Shown here: positions 54,047 to 64,000 of the stretch, piece by piece
Numbering within the stretch: position 1 is the first letter of the stretch
Layout: each line of letters begins with the position of its first letter
Assembly (NCBI GenBank): GCA_013368445.1
Contig: JAACJO010000003.1
Coordinates: 1,612,001 to 1,676,000 of the forward strand
From: Leucocoprinus leucothites
Lineage: Eukaryota; Basidiomycota; Agaricomycetes; Agaricales; Agaricaceae
Length of the DNA: 64,000 bases
Direction of reading: 5' to 3'
Made by a program: the position numbers and the translations under genes
Notes under the pieces: model-generated
Told to the model about the DNA's origin: nothing
What the model saw: the letters and a program-made list of their open reading frames with translations, nothing else
The model's database searches: none

Positions 54047-57000
54047 CTAAAGGGTTTTCATGCCAAGTGAATAAACTGAAGCAGGACTCGAAGGCGACAT
54101 TCCGCTAGTCTCATAGCTAGGAGTATCGGGCGGAGTCGCAGACATTTCGTCAATTGTCACCGCCGTCGTCGGGTCCAATAAAGGCGAAGGTGGAAGTGAT
54201 AACAGCGGGAATCGTTTCAGTGGCTCCTTCGAGGCAGCCAGGCCGGTGGCATCTTTCTCGATCGTGGGTGACGGTGGGTCAGAGGGACCAAAGGTATGAG
54301 AGGTATGAGTACGAATATGCGGTGGTGGTGGTGCCAACGACGGTAGCTGTCGCTCATCAGTGCTAGCTGCTTCATCCGACTCTTTCGCCTTTTCAGTTCC
54401 AAACGTATCCTCAAAAATCGAGGGAGTCGAGGGCGTCCTAGGCGGTGACATTTTTAATGCAGGAGGTACGGGAGCAGGTGCGGGATTATGTTCAACCACA
54501 CTCAACTGTCTAGAATTCCTCCTCGGAGGCGGTGAGAGCGGCGTCACTTCCGACGAAACGGGTATAGCAGGTAACGGTCTAATTGGCATCCCGTTCGGCC
54601 CCATACCCATTCCCATACCGGTCAAGCCCATCGAAGATAAAGGACCACCGTTGAGAATAGGTGGAGTTGGAGGGGGCCGAGGTGGAAGTGGAAAGGTAGG
54701 AGAGATGGGTGTATCAGCAACGAGATTGAGGAAACTTGCTTCGTCCTTGAAATTGATGATTTTTTCGCCAATGGGCGTGTCGGGAGGTAGGGAGAATGGT
54801 GATGAAAATTCGCCGTTGGGCATGTCATGATAGGAAGAAGATGTGGGGGAGATTGGTGTTGGTGGTGATTGAGTAGAGAAATTGTTGTTATTGGTGAGAG
54901 AGGAATGACGAGCGTGATGGAATCGAGAAGCGAGAGATCGGGTATGTGTATGGTTATCCTGAAAATTGAATTGCGTAAAACTTTGCCGAGGCGAAGAGGT
55001 CGTCATGGAATCATTCGTAATCGTATTCAAGGTTGTTGCGTGAGGTGATGTATTTGATAATGCTTGAGCGGAAGTCGAGCTGGCATTATTAGCATTAGCG
55101 TTAGCGCTAGACACATTAGCACCAGCATCTTGGCTGACGGAAGAGGCAACGGCAGGAGCTGTCGTAGATGAGGAAGACGAAGGGGCACTGCGGATACGTA
55201 GCCGCTCTTTGAACGAAATATGCCTCGATATCCCACCCGAATGTCTTGTATTGCTGTTGTTGGTGTTGTGATCAGGATGGGGAGGGGTAGGAGGTAGAGG
55301 ACCTCTCGGAGGCGGGAATGGCGCAGAATTAGACCCATCACCATCACCAGTAGAAACATTGCTAGGATCGGGCGAGGCAGGGATGGGATTCAACCTTGAC
55401 AACCTCGAATTCCCACCACTCAACCGGGGTCTGAACGAAGTCGACGGCGGAGGCTTGGCTTTGCCAGAATTATCATACCCCCCAAGCTCATCGGGCCTCG
55501 GAGGCAGATTACTCGAAGGAGGAGGTTTACTTGGCGCGATCATGGACAACCTAAATCCTCTTCCCGTGATAGAAGAGCGCTTGGATTTACCGGTAACGGA
55601 ATTTGGGACGGAAGAATCAACGGACCGAGGACGACTGCGACCGCCTCTCGAGTTCAAACTCTGATTCTGAGGGGGACTGGAAGAAGTGTGTTGTTGTTCT
55701 CCGGGTGCCGGAGGTAATGCAGAAGTAGGTGCAGGCCTGGCAGGAGGGGGCATTGAGTATCTATGCACGCCAGGGCCTCTTACCACTAGTCCAACACCAT
55801 GTCCATGCGCATTGCCATTAGCAGAATGTGAGTTGCTACTCGTCGTCCCAACACTCGATACAGAAGTGCGTTTCGAGAACGAGGGAAGACTAGATACGAT
55901 GCTCTGCTGACTATTCGCCGAGATCGCCGAAGACGCACGACTGTTGGGTCTATTCGCACTCTCAACAATAGCAAAGGCAGTACCAGGATGCGAGCTTGGA
56001 AGAGGGGTGGATGTGGCACTAGAAGGTGGATTGGGTGGAGGTCCTGCGGGAGGTGAAGTCCTTGCGGGCAAGGATCCCTGGCCCTGTCTCGACCATCTCC
56101 TCACCCCTTGACTTGAATTCGTCCGTTTAGTACTGGCGCTACTACTCGTCCTGTCTATGCCCAGCATCGAATCACCTCCATTTGAAGTAGTGGCGCTAAA
56201 CGTAGATATCGAGTGTGCCGAGGATGGTCGTCTGTTACCTTGATAAGAATGACGGTGTGAGCCGACGGAAGGATGAAGATGATTTGAATGGCGATCCGTA
56301 GTCCCAGTCACCATCGATGCGGCAGTTGGACTTCCAGGTTCAGACGCTAAATTTGCATCCTTGTTGTAATGCGTATAAGTCAATGCCCCAAGACTGCCCG
56401 TCGTACTATTGAACTGAGCATTCTTATAAACCTCAGCCGGCGTCGACTCTTTCGCAGGACTGACACTGACAGTAAGAGAAACACCCTGTGAGGAAGGCGG
56501 CGTCATCACTGCAGTAGACGTCCATCGCTTCCCCCTCGGAGGCGGTTGTAGAGAAATCGAACCGACTGAAAGAGCCTTAGCTGCCCTCGTGCCACCAGGT
56601 GACATTGGTGTTGTTGGAGGGCTATTTGCGGAGTCAAAATCGTTTGAGGACCGTTGCTCTCGTTGCTCTTCCCCGTCAGGTGCAATGATATATCGATCAA
56701 GTCCGATTTCTGGAGCGACAGATGGGACAAACGGAGGTGAACTGGGTCGGCCAGCAGGAGATGGAGAAGCAGGAACAATGAAGGTTGCGGTAGCCCCACT
56801 AGACTGGGATTGAAGGTCGGGTGTCCCAGGCCGAATCATACTGATGAGATTGTTACCCATCCCCCCACCAGAATCCGAACTCGGCCCTTCATGCTGCGCT
56901 GCCTGTGGATGCTGCTGTTGCTGTGACGACAATTTTGCCGTATCAGACGTGGCACGAGATCCCGACCGAGGACGAGAAACTGAAAATAAACTCCTGAGAG

Positions 57001-58848
57001 TCGATACGGCCAGGGAAGGATTCTTTGACGGCGATGAAGCTTGTGAGTGGAGTGAGTGCTCGGATATTGACGAAGCATAAGTCAAATGTTGTTCGGCGTA
57101 GGTAGTGGCGGCGGCAACAGTTGACGGGGGCGTGCTATGATGCTGCCGAGCATTGGAGTGGGAGCTAGCGAGTCCCTGTGCCCGCATAGAGAGTATCACA
57201 TCGATGTCCCCACGAGGCTCATTCACACCAATATTTGTCCCTGCTGAAGGTAGTAAGCCAGCGCGAAGCGCACTAGCACCATAAATGAAACAATACATCA
57301 GCTCAACGGAAATTAAACACAAAAAGTCACAAGTACCACGTACCGTTGATTGAGAATGCTGGTCTTGATACAAGTGATCCACTGCTTGGACTCTTGTTGA
57401 TCCTCAATATGTAAAAACCACATCGTCCGACCAGATTCTTCGACGTTAAGCTCCTTCTTAAACGCGCCACCTTCGATGCCTCCCACCTTGATGACATGTC
57501 TCCTCCCGCCTACTTCATCATCAGACACGAACGCGACACTGTCCTCATTAATCACAAGTCTCTCTAACTCCTTCTCGTCCGCTCCGGAACCCTTGAACAA
57601 ATGGAGATAAGAAACTGCAGGTGTCCGAGTGCGCGTAATAATCGCAGTCGGAGACGTGAGCATCATGTACCGCGACTTCCAGTTCTTTGAGTTTGACAGC
57701 GCAAAAATGCGAAGTGAGGATGGGGGATAGTATTTGGGCACCGTGCCAACGTGTTGTTGCCATTGAGTGAGCGAAGACACAGTCGCGGGATATGTAGGCA
57801 CCGGAGTCAAGTTGGCAGAATTGGAGCGACTATGTCCTCCACTGCCTATGAAAGAGCCAGAACGATAGCGGCCCACAGGCATTGGCGGTGGTGGGCTTGT
57901 CGCAGCGACAGAAGTACTCGAGCCATGCACTTGAGTGGATGTATGCGGTGTGTACATTGAATTCCGTGGTCCATTCGAATAATGAGCCGAATGTACCGAC
58001 TCTGTGAGATTGTGAACACCGCCGTGCCTGGTACCCATGCTCCTCTCCTCCATTCCGTCATCAACCTCTTCGTCGGTATCAATATGATGCGACTGCACCT
58101 CCGTATCAACGAGACCAATAGCCTGAGCAGCCTCCGCTCGCAACCGACTCCGTTCTTCTTCTTCCTCGTCCCTCTTCCTCGCAGTGATTTCAATAACGTC
58201 AGGGAGCACAACAGGTTCAGGAACCAGTTTCACAGGGGGGCCTCTCCGTCTCGCAAAGCCAAGCTTGATGCCAAGGACGTCCGAGGCAGCATTGAAAATA
58301 CTTCCACGCTGGGGTTTTCTTGAAAGACTGCTAGGGATACCAGAGGATGTGGAAGGACGAGAAGAAGAAGGAGGAGGAGGAGGATCGTGACTCGGCCTGC
58401 GAGAAGCAAATGGATCTGGATCGGTGACGCCTAAGAGCAAAATATAAGTCCTGGCCGTTGCCCAACTAGTTAAAACGAAATGCCCACCGTAGCCACGACT
58501 CGACCATACCGGCTGACCCAAGTCTTCATTCAGATTCATCTCCTCACCGCCGCCTCTCATCGGTTCCTTCCCCTTCCTGTCTGGCATTGAATTTACAGAC
58601 GCTCGCCTGTGTTTCTTATCATCGTTAACAAGACTTCTCCCTCCAAACCTGAAAGACAGGAGTGTCGGGGTCATTGGGCGGTGGGGGAGAGGAGTGTGGG
58701 CTGGGAGAGAGTGAGTGGGAGAAAGCAAGGAGGGATTATTGGATGAGATCAGCGGGTCCGGATTGAGCTTGCTAAGTTTAGCACGCTGACCCTCCTCATC
58801 AAACTTGTCCTTGGACGACCGCCGCCCAAGCAGGAGCGAACGCGCCAT
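54047..58848 (-). CDS. PH-domain protein with very long Ser/Pro-rich tail
   Basis: Two exons on the minus strand, joined near 57344/57270 with donor GTACGT and acceptor GTGCTAG, give about 1,575 residues from the ATG at 58848 (MARSLLLGRRSSKDKFDEEG). A conserved-looking part near residues 130-150 reads GQPVWSSRGYGGHFVLTSW. A pleckstrin-homology domain lies at roughly residues 375-505: it begins RIFALSNSKNWKSRYMMLTS, includes SYLHLFKGSG, and ends with the expected C-terminal helix Trp in GRTMWFLHIEDQQESKQWIT. The remaining 1,070 residues are almost wholly Ser/Pro/Thr/Asn-rich and probably disordered, with short hydrophobic islands and a Met/Gly repeat near 54600. PH domains bind phosphoinositides or proteins at membranes. 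The protein may be a cortical scaffold or signalling adaptor. I recognise no named orthologue. Confidence 0.8.
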
Positions 58849-58927
58849 TGTCGAGTAGAGAAGTCTCTGTGTTGGAACCAAATAATATACGGCATAGCAT
58901 CAACCGACCCTGCATTTTACACTCTAT

Positions 58928-60011
58928 CTACGACGATTCGGCACCGCCCTTGGACGGCCCACGTCCATACGGCACATACTTCCCCTCCTTTGTCAAATTC
59001 CATGTCGGTCTGTAATCACCCCGCAACCGGCTCTCTGGCATCCGACTCGGTACAATCCCCAACATCTGCTTCAGCTGTTCATTCTCAGCTTGCAATCTCG
59101 CCAGTTCAATTTCTCTCTCCATCGAATACTCCGCTGCGAGCGCTGTATTCCAAGGCTCCTCTTCCTCTTCCTCTTTCGTTCGTTCCGGCGGCGGCACTTC
59201 GTCATCCTCACCCGACTCCGTTCGAAGAAGTCCTCGAAGAACATTCGAAAGCCGAGAGAGCGACGCGGATAGAGCTGTGTTCGCTACTAGCTCCTGCGTG
59301 GCGTTTTCTTCTTCCCGTGATAGCAATTTCGTTTCGTATTCCCGTATTAGTGATAACTCTCGTTCTTGTACATCTCGCTATACATTTGATTTTTTTGGTA
59401 CCCACGTCAGCCGACCGAAAGCAGACTCCAAAACACCGCTTACCGCTCGATTTCGGAACGCACCTGAAAAGGGGCTTGATTTTAGTGCGAGGTAGAAGCA
59501 CCGAGAAAGCGTACGTACTCATCACCGACTCCAGTGTTTGCTCATACTCCTTGATCAACGAACTCAGCTGCTTGTTATCATGCTGCAGAGCCTGGTTCTC
59601 AGCCGCTATACCCGCATTCATCCTCTCCAATTCCGCTTCATACTCCTCTATACAAAACCTAATAGTCAATACCCGGCCACTCAACTCCGAGGCAAATTAA
59701 GCGAGTCAAACCTTGAGGCTTGTCCAAATTAAATCTATACAACACCGTAAGTCACAAACTGAAGAGGCTAGAAGAACACGCACCTCCGCAGGACGAATCC
59801 TGACTGCGAATGAATTGCCTGCGACTAGCCGACCCACCTCGAGTAAGCCACGCACACTTCACCCACTACGTGTTGAATCAAATACCTTGACATTCGTAGC
59901 CTGCGTATACAGAGCCACCGCCAAGCTTCTGTTCTCATTCAACGACTCCCCCAGTTCTGCAATCAACGCAAACAACTTGGACAAGTCGTACTCCCCGTTT
60001 TCCAAGATCAT
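58928..60011 (-). CDS. ADIP-family coiled-coil protein (afadin/alpha-actinin-binding-like)
   Basis: Several short exons on the minus strand from the ATG at 60011 (MILENGEYDLSKLFALIAEL). The joined reading gives ALYTQATNVKAIHSQSGFVL, then RRFNLDKPQEEYEAELERM, NKQLSSLIKEYEQTLESVM, SAFRNRARDVQERELSLIRE and YETKLLSREEENATQELV. This order, with a VM..FR....VQ..EL..IR.YE motif, fits the ADIP family (Pfam ADIP), whose animal members bind afadin, alpha-actinin and centrosomal proteins. An acidic stretch and a second coiled coil (EREIELARLQAENEQLKQML) precede the C-terminus GPSKGGAESS. Fungal members are thought to act at spindle pole or septum-related structures, but this is not firmly known. The splice between VM and SAF uses donor GTACGT, and alternative joins break frame. 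The protein is about 290 residues. Confidence 0.72.
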
Positions 60012-60260
60012 CGTACGCGGTCAGTCGTATCCAGGCGATAAATTTGGTCCAAAGGTCCTTCAATATGCAAAACCAGTTGCTGGGCTGAAAGCGGCGGAGG
60101 AATCTGATGCGCAATGTACAAGGGGATAAGCCAAGAGTGAGTGCGTGCGAGCGTAACAATTCAAAGACCCAGAAAATGGCTATTAAATGTTTATTGCAAG
60201 TTAGGCAATCCAGGGTCGTGTTCGATCATTCCCGTGGCATCATCACATCAATAATTATTA
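60012..60260. other. Spacer between two minus-strand genes
   Basis: About 250 bp that should hold the ADIP-gene promoter and the 3' UTR of the SAP-domain gene. Nothing else seen. Confidence 0.4.
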
Positions 60261-62583
60261 TTATCTCCCTACGGCCTTGACCTCTCCTGTGGAACCACAA
60301 CCAATCAACTCTATCCAGACCTTCGGTATCCCTTCTTCCTCGCATCCAATCTGCATCCCATTCTCCTTCAAGATATAGTATTCTCGTGTCGGCGTTTGCA
60401 CTACTGCTACTGCAGGGTGTAGTGGCTGCTTCGTTGAAGTCGTGAAATGTACACTCTCCACATGATGATGGCTATGAAAAACAAATCAGCAAGTTATTGG
60501 TTGCGCAAACGGAAGGAGTATACGCAGGTAAGAAAAGGTTAATCCTCATCTCTCTGGTCTTCTGGCAGACTGTCGTTTTATTTGGCAGACCGCTTAGCTC
60601 TTGTTCCATCTCGTTCGAAGTCATATATCGTCCACTCAGACTACCAATGATCAAAAAATGGTTCATCCCATGGAAAAGGATCTCGCGCACCTGTTCGCCA
60701 TTGTACACGCCAGAATGTACCTCCGTGCAACAACTCTCTTCAACTCCCCGACTTCGCCTTCCCCCTGAGCTTGCCTCAGCCATATCTTGCTAATCCCATG
60801 GTCATACTCCTCATGGTTCGTCCACCGAACGTGATCCATGATCCTCACCACCTTCTCCATACCCTGCCTAAAAACGTATTTCTTGATATACTCAAACCAA
60901 TCTCCCCGAGTTGGTAGCGTTCTATCAAGACCAACTGGACCCCCAATGACTTCGCAAGTAGCTTCCAGGACGTAAAACTTTGCCAAGCTTTTGCTTTCGT
61001 CTCTTTTCTCTGCTTTTATGCACCATATCTCGTCTTTCACGACCTCCTGCGCATCAACGATAATATCTCTCCTTACCTCATCCAAATCACGACCCAAGGA
61101 CACACAGAAATAACACCTTGTCAACAAGAACCTATTTACTCGACGTCAGCCACTTCATCAAAAAAAATCTCACAACAAAAACCCACCGCAGCGCCACAAC
61201 CAGCCCCCTCCCATCATCCCTCCTCCAAACCCCGTCCTCAATCACATCCACATCTCCAGCAACCAACCTCCCAAAAAACCTCCCACTTCCATCAAGGCTA
61301 TGACCCATCAAATCTCTCTTCCTCTCCTCAACCTCTCTCTCTCTCATCCTCCTATACCTCCACAAACTCATCCTATCAACCGATACATCCTTCATACTCA
61401 ACACCCCGACCACCCTCTCACCAGCATACCACCTCTTCAAATGATTCGCAGCAGACAAATACGCCGAATACCTAATCAAACGTGATGTCAATGTCAGGCT
61501 TGGCATGTCTTCTGCCCTGACGTCTCGTAAGATTATAGCCAGTTTCGTAGCGAATTTGCGTTGAGATAGGGGCGGAGGGAGTGTTATCGCTTTAAAGGAG
61601 AGGGTCGATTCGTCTAGAGGTGCTGGAACTGTGAAGATTCCAGAGCTTATGTGTAGCTTCGGGTGCTGGTGCTGCGAAGCCAACTCAGAGGAAACAAGAC
61701 CTGTATGGTGGCTAGTCGACTCCAGCATTGGTATTTCTTGTACCATGACTATATTTTTCGGCTTGATCACCAAAGGAATATACCTCTTCCCCGCTCCTGC
61801 CGTTCCCCTGGGTATATGCGTATTACTCTTTGCTGCCTGGTTTTTCTCCCTATTAGCTGGCTGTATCACAACCGGGGTAGACCTCGACACTGTAGCTTTT
61901 GCCTGTATCAGCTGAGCTACTGCCTGTGACGATTTCGAAATCGCGGTCGTCCTCAGATCCTGGTTATGATTTAACTTCTGTTTCTTGGACAGTGATTCAT
62001 TGGCATCCCTCTGTCTCGTTGGCTGGGATACTGGAGAGGGTCGAGGCAATGCGTAGTCTCCTGCGGTGTCTCTGGAGGGGGGCAAAGAACTATGTGCATG
62101 TATGCTGGTCCCCACAACTGGTCGTTGTACCGGACTCTCTAAAATTTCCGGCCCATGCTTCTGAGGCGATGTTAACACAGGCACCTCATTGGGTGCTCTG
62201 AGAGGCGGAGTTACATTAAGCGATTTCCTCTTCCCATTATTCGGCACCGCCGTCTGCTCTCTGACGGTACTAGGGTGGGCAACGAGTAGTTGATCGGGGC
62301 CCGAATTGGTGGGAGCTACGACCTGTGGAGTTGCTGGCACCGGTACTGGTACTACTGCTTGCAAAACCTTTGGAGGTTTCCTTTTGGCCCCGCTCTTGGT
62401 CGGTTGTTCATGCTGGGTAGTAGATGCTGAAGCAGCTGGCAATGCAGGAGGTGCAACGGCACCGACAGCAGTGAGTTTCTCGACGAGCGCAGCTTTAGCT
62501 AGTTTCGAGTACCCATTCAAGCCCTTTTCCTTGCAGAGAGCCTTGAGCTGTGGCACGGTCAGCTTCTGTAGATTGGGCGACAT
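60261..62583 (-). CDS. SAP-domain protein with an unrecognised conserved-looking C-terminal domain
   Basis: From the ATG at 62583 the protein begins MSPNLQKLTVPQLKALCKEK and GLNGYSKLAKAALVEKL, an SAP motif (DNA/RNA-binding helix-turn-helix found in chromatin and RNA-processing proteins) at residues 5-40. A disordered Pro/Ser/Gln linker of about 280 residues follows, with a basic KKQKLNHN. The second half is dense and non-repetitive: TLPPPLSQRKFATKLAIILR, SLTLTSRLIRYSAYLSAANH, LWRYRRMREREVEERKRDLM. After a phase-2 intron (GTGGGT to AAATAG) it continues RFLLTRCYFCVSLGRDLDEV, KFYVLEATCEVIGGPVG and MDHVRWTNHEEYDHGISKIW. Two more introns lead to NEMEQELSGLPNKTT, REYYILKENGMQIGCEEEG and the end GEVKAVGR. 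The consistent frame across four introns supports a real gene of about 750 residues. I do not recognise the C-terminal domain. Confidence 0.7.
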
Positions 62584-62683
62584 GGCGCAAGGATTCAAAG
62601 AGGTGACGCTTGTACCATATATACAAACTCGTGATACATGGCCCCCACTTGTTCTAATTAAATATATGCATATATGCATGCGT

Positions 62684-64000
62684 TTACTCTATCGAAGGTA
62701 TCGACGGAGCTATAACAATTGCAATATTCCTCCCACTGCCCGCAGCCTGGTCGAAAAGATTAACGAGCTGCGCCTGCACATCCGTACACCCCTCAGAGCG
62801 CAAAGTTTCCTCTATCCACACCATCCTATCAAGAACGATAGCACTCTCAACAACAGGCCCAACAAGGCACCGCAAGGTGTGTACAACCTCGAGGAGACGC
62901 TCCAAACCAACATCTCGCTCTGCCCCCAGGTCATTTGAAGTATGACCGAGATAAACCCCCATCTTCTTCCCAGCAACATCTATGAAAGTCCCCCAGTTAT
63001 TATATGCTGTGTCTCTTAGTCTTCCGAGCCTCCGCATCTCAGGTGTAGCACCCGTCCCAGCTTCATTCAAATCAAAGTTCTGAGTTTTGGCTGCCGGTAG
63101 GCGTGACCATGGGAGTTGGCGTCCGGGATTCAGGTTGATATTCATGTCAGGTATAGTATCTGCGCTTTGAAGCTGTCGAATTTTCTTTCCTAGCAAGGCT
63201 CGCCAAGTCACTTTACGAAGCGCTAGCTCTACTGAGGGTGCGGGCACAGGAGGGGAATGGCCCGCTAACCACGTTAATGGTATCTGCGCTGCAAGGTGAT
63301 ATGCTGAAGTTGGTAGATCTATAGGAGGGGAAAGGCTTTTCATGTACATGGATAGCGGAAAATCTAGTACATTTTAGTAGTCAGTCTCGACTCAGAAATT
63401 GGTTCACCTACCGCCTGCATTCATCAAGTTATAACAGCATCCAACAACCACAGAAGCTGCGAATTTCCACGTCCTGTTGTCCGACCGCGACCGGGAGAAC
63501 GTCCGCATGATGTCAGGAGTGAGGGAGCCACAAGCATGTAAGCCAACGAGTAGTACGGGGATCTCGTGCCCCTCAACTGGAGGCCTTTCGGTAACCCACT
63601 CGTCGATTGTTTTGAACAATTCCTCTGGTGTAATATGGATCGTCTTGTGCGTGATTGGTGGATTCTCCTTAGAAGGGGAGGGCAACAGCCGACTTTCCCA
63701 ACGCCGTGCGCCAATTGTTTGGGCTTCATCCGCATCTAGAGCAAGAATACGTGTCCGTGGTAATTGCAACTTGAGTGCTCTTGTCAAGTAGCCCTAGGTA
63801 AAATAAAAAGTAATTATTTTCCATCCGATTCAAGCGGACGGAATACACAGACTTGACCAGCACCAATATCGACAATTCTCAAATCGGCCGGATTCCATGC
63901 ATTGGCATTGATCGTGGCCAAAACATACTTTGCCATGCGGCTGACTTCGTGCGCCTTCTTGGGTGACATGCCAGTCTCCTTCATAATGGGTAGAGCATCT
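62684..64000 (-). CDS. METTL25/RRNAD1-family methyltransferase, partial at the right edge
   Basis: The minus-strand gene enters from the right edge. Visible order: METGMSPKKAHEVSRMAKYV, ADLRIVDIGAGQ (AdoMet motif I region), then after an intron GYLTRALKLQLPRTRILALD (motif II Asp) and PVLLVGLHACGSLTPDIMRT. VVGCCYNLMNAG is followed by a further intron and SAYHLAAQIPLTWLAG. The C-terminus runs through NLNEAGTG-like and RDTAYNNWGTFIDVAGKKMG to IAIVIAPSIPSIE. The SPKK-HEV, DIGAG-G.L, LVGLHACG-L and CCYNL motifs are those of the METTL25/METTL25B family. Human members have been linked to histidine or ribosomal-protein-type methylation, but the fungal substrate is not known to me. The N-terminal part lies outside the window. 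It is transcribed in the same direction as the SAP gene, 100 bp upstream of it. Confidence 0.82.

Noticed and set aside
54360..54830. Gly-rich plus-strand frame opposite the PH-domain gene
   Set aside because: Reverse complement of proline-rich coding sequence gives glycine-rich shadows.
61631..62201. Plus-strand frames opposite the SAP gene with hydrophobic stretches
   Set aside because: They are antisense to a frame that stays open and splices consistently on the minus strand.

Overview
The window is a gene-dense stretch of nuclear DNA from a filamentous basidiomycete, most likely an Agaricomycete. Most genes are broken by introns of about 50-60 nt with GT...AG ends, intergenic spacers are often only 150-400 bp, and there is a DUF6534-type membrane protein, a family I know mainly from mushroom-forming fungi. 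Nothing bacterial, viral or transposon-like was recognised. Exon joins below were read by eye from splice signals, frame and family conservation. Gene ends are firmer than individual intron edges.

Layout. 0-5 kb: 5' part of a Zn2Cys6 regulator (minus), TOM22 (plus), the complex I 39/40-kDa NDUFA9-type subunit (minus) and, divergent from it, a small DUF2462 protein. 5.4-7.7 kb: UTP3/SAS10. 8-14.5 kb: an intron-rich ABCC transporter. 14.6-16.9 kb: FCF2 and COQ5, divergent. 17-19.8 kb: cullin-1. 20.4-23.1 kb: DUF6534 protein and a doubtful membrane ORF. 25-29.3 kb: RTT109 histone acetyltransferase and an unrecognised Pro/Ser-rich coiled-coil protein. 29.3-33.8 kb: gene-poor. 33.8-45 kb: mitochondrial ribosomal protein mL58, malic enzyme, a SET-Tad3 fusion, ALG7, isocitrate lyase and actin-capping alpha. 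45.4-53.8 kb: PRP8. 54-64 kb: a minus-strand block with a PH-domain protein, an ADIP-family coiled-coil protein, an SAP-domain protein of unknown role and the start of a METTL25-like methyltransferase.

The window is mostly core housekeeping: mitochondrial import, respiration, ubiquinone and translation (TOM22, NDUFA9, COQ5, mL58); ribosome biogenesis (UTP3, FCF2); splicing and tRNA editing (PRP8, TAD3); carbon metabolism (malic enzyme, peroxisomal isocitrate lyase); N-glycosylation (ALG7); ubiquitin ligation (CUL1). There is no biosynthetic cluster. The observations most worth a second look are a dense same-strand GTCAC cluster in front of TOM22, a 6-nt microexon that supplies a zinc-ligand cysteine, and the SET domain joined to the tRNA deaminase subunit Tad3.
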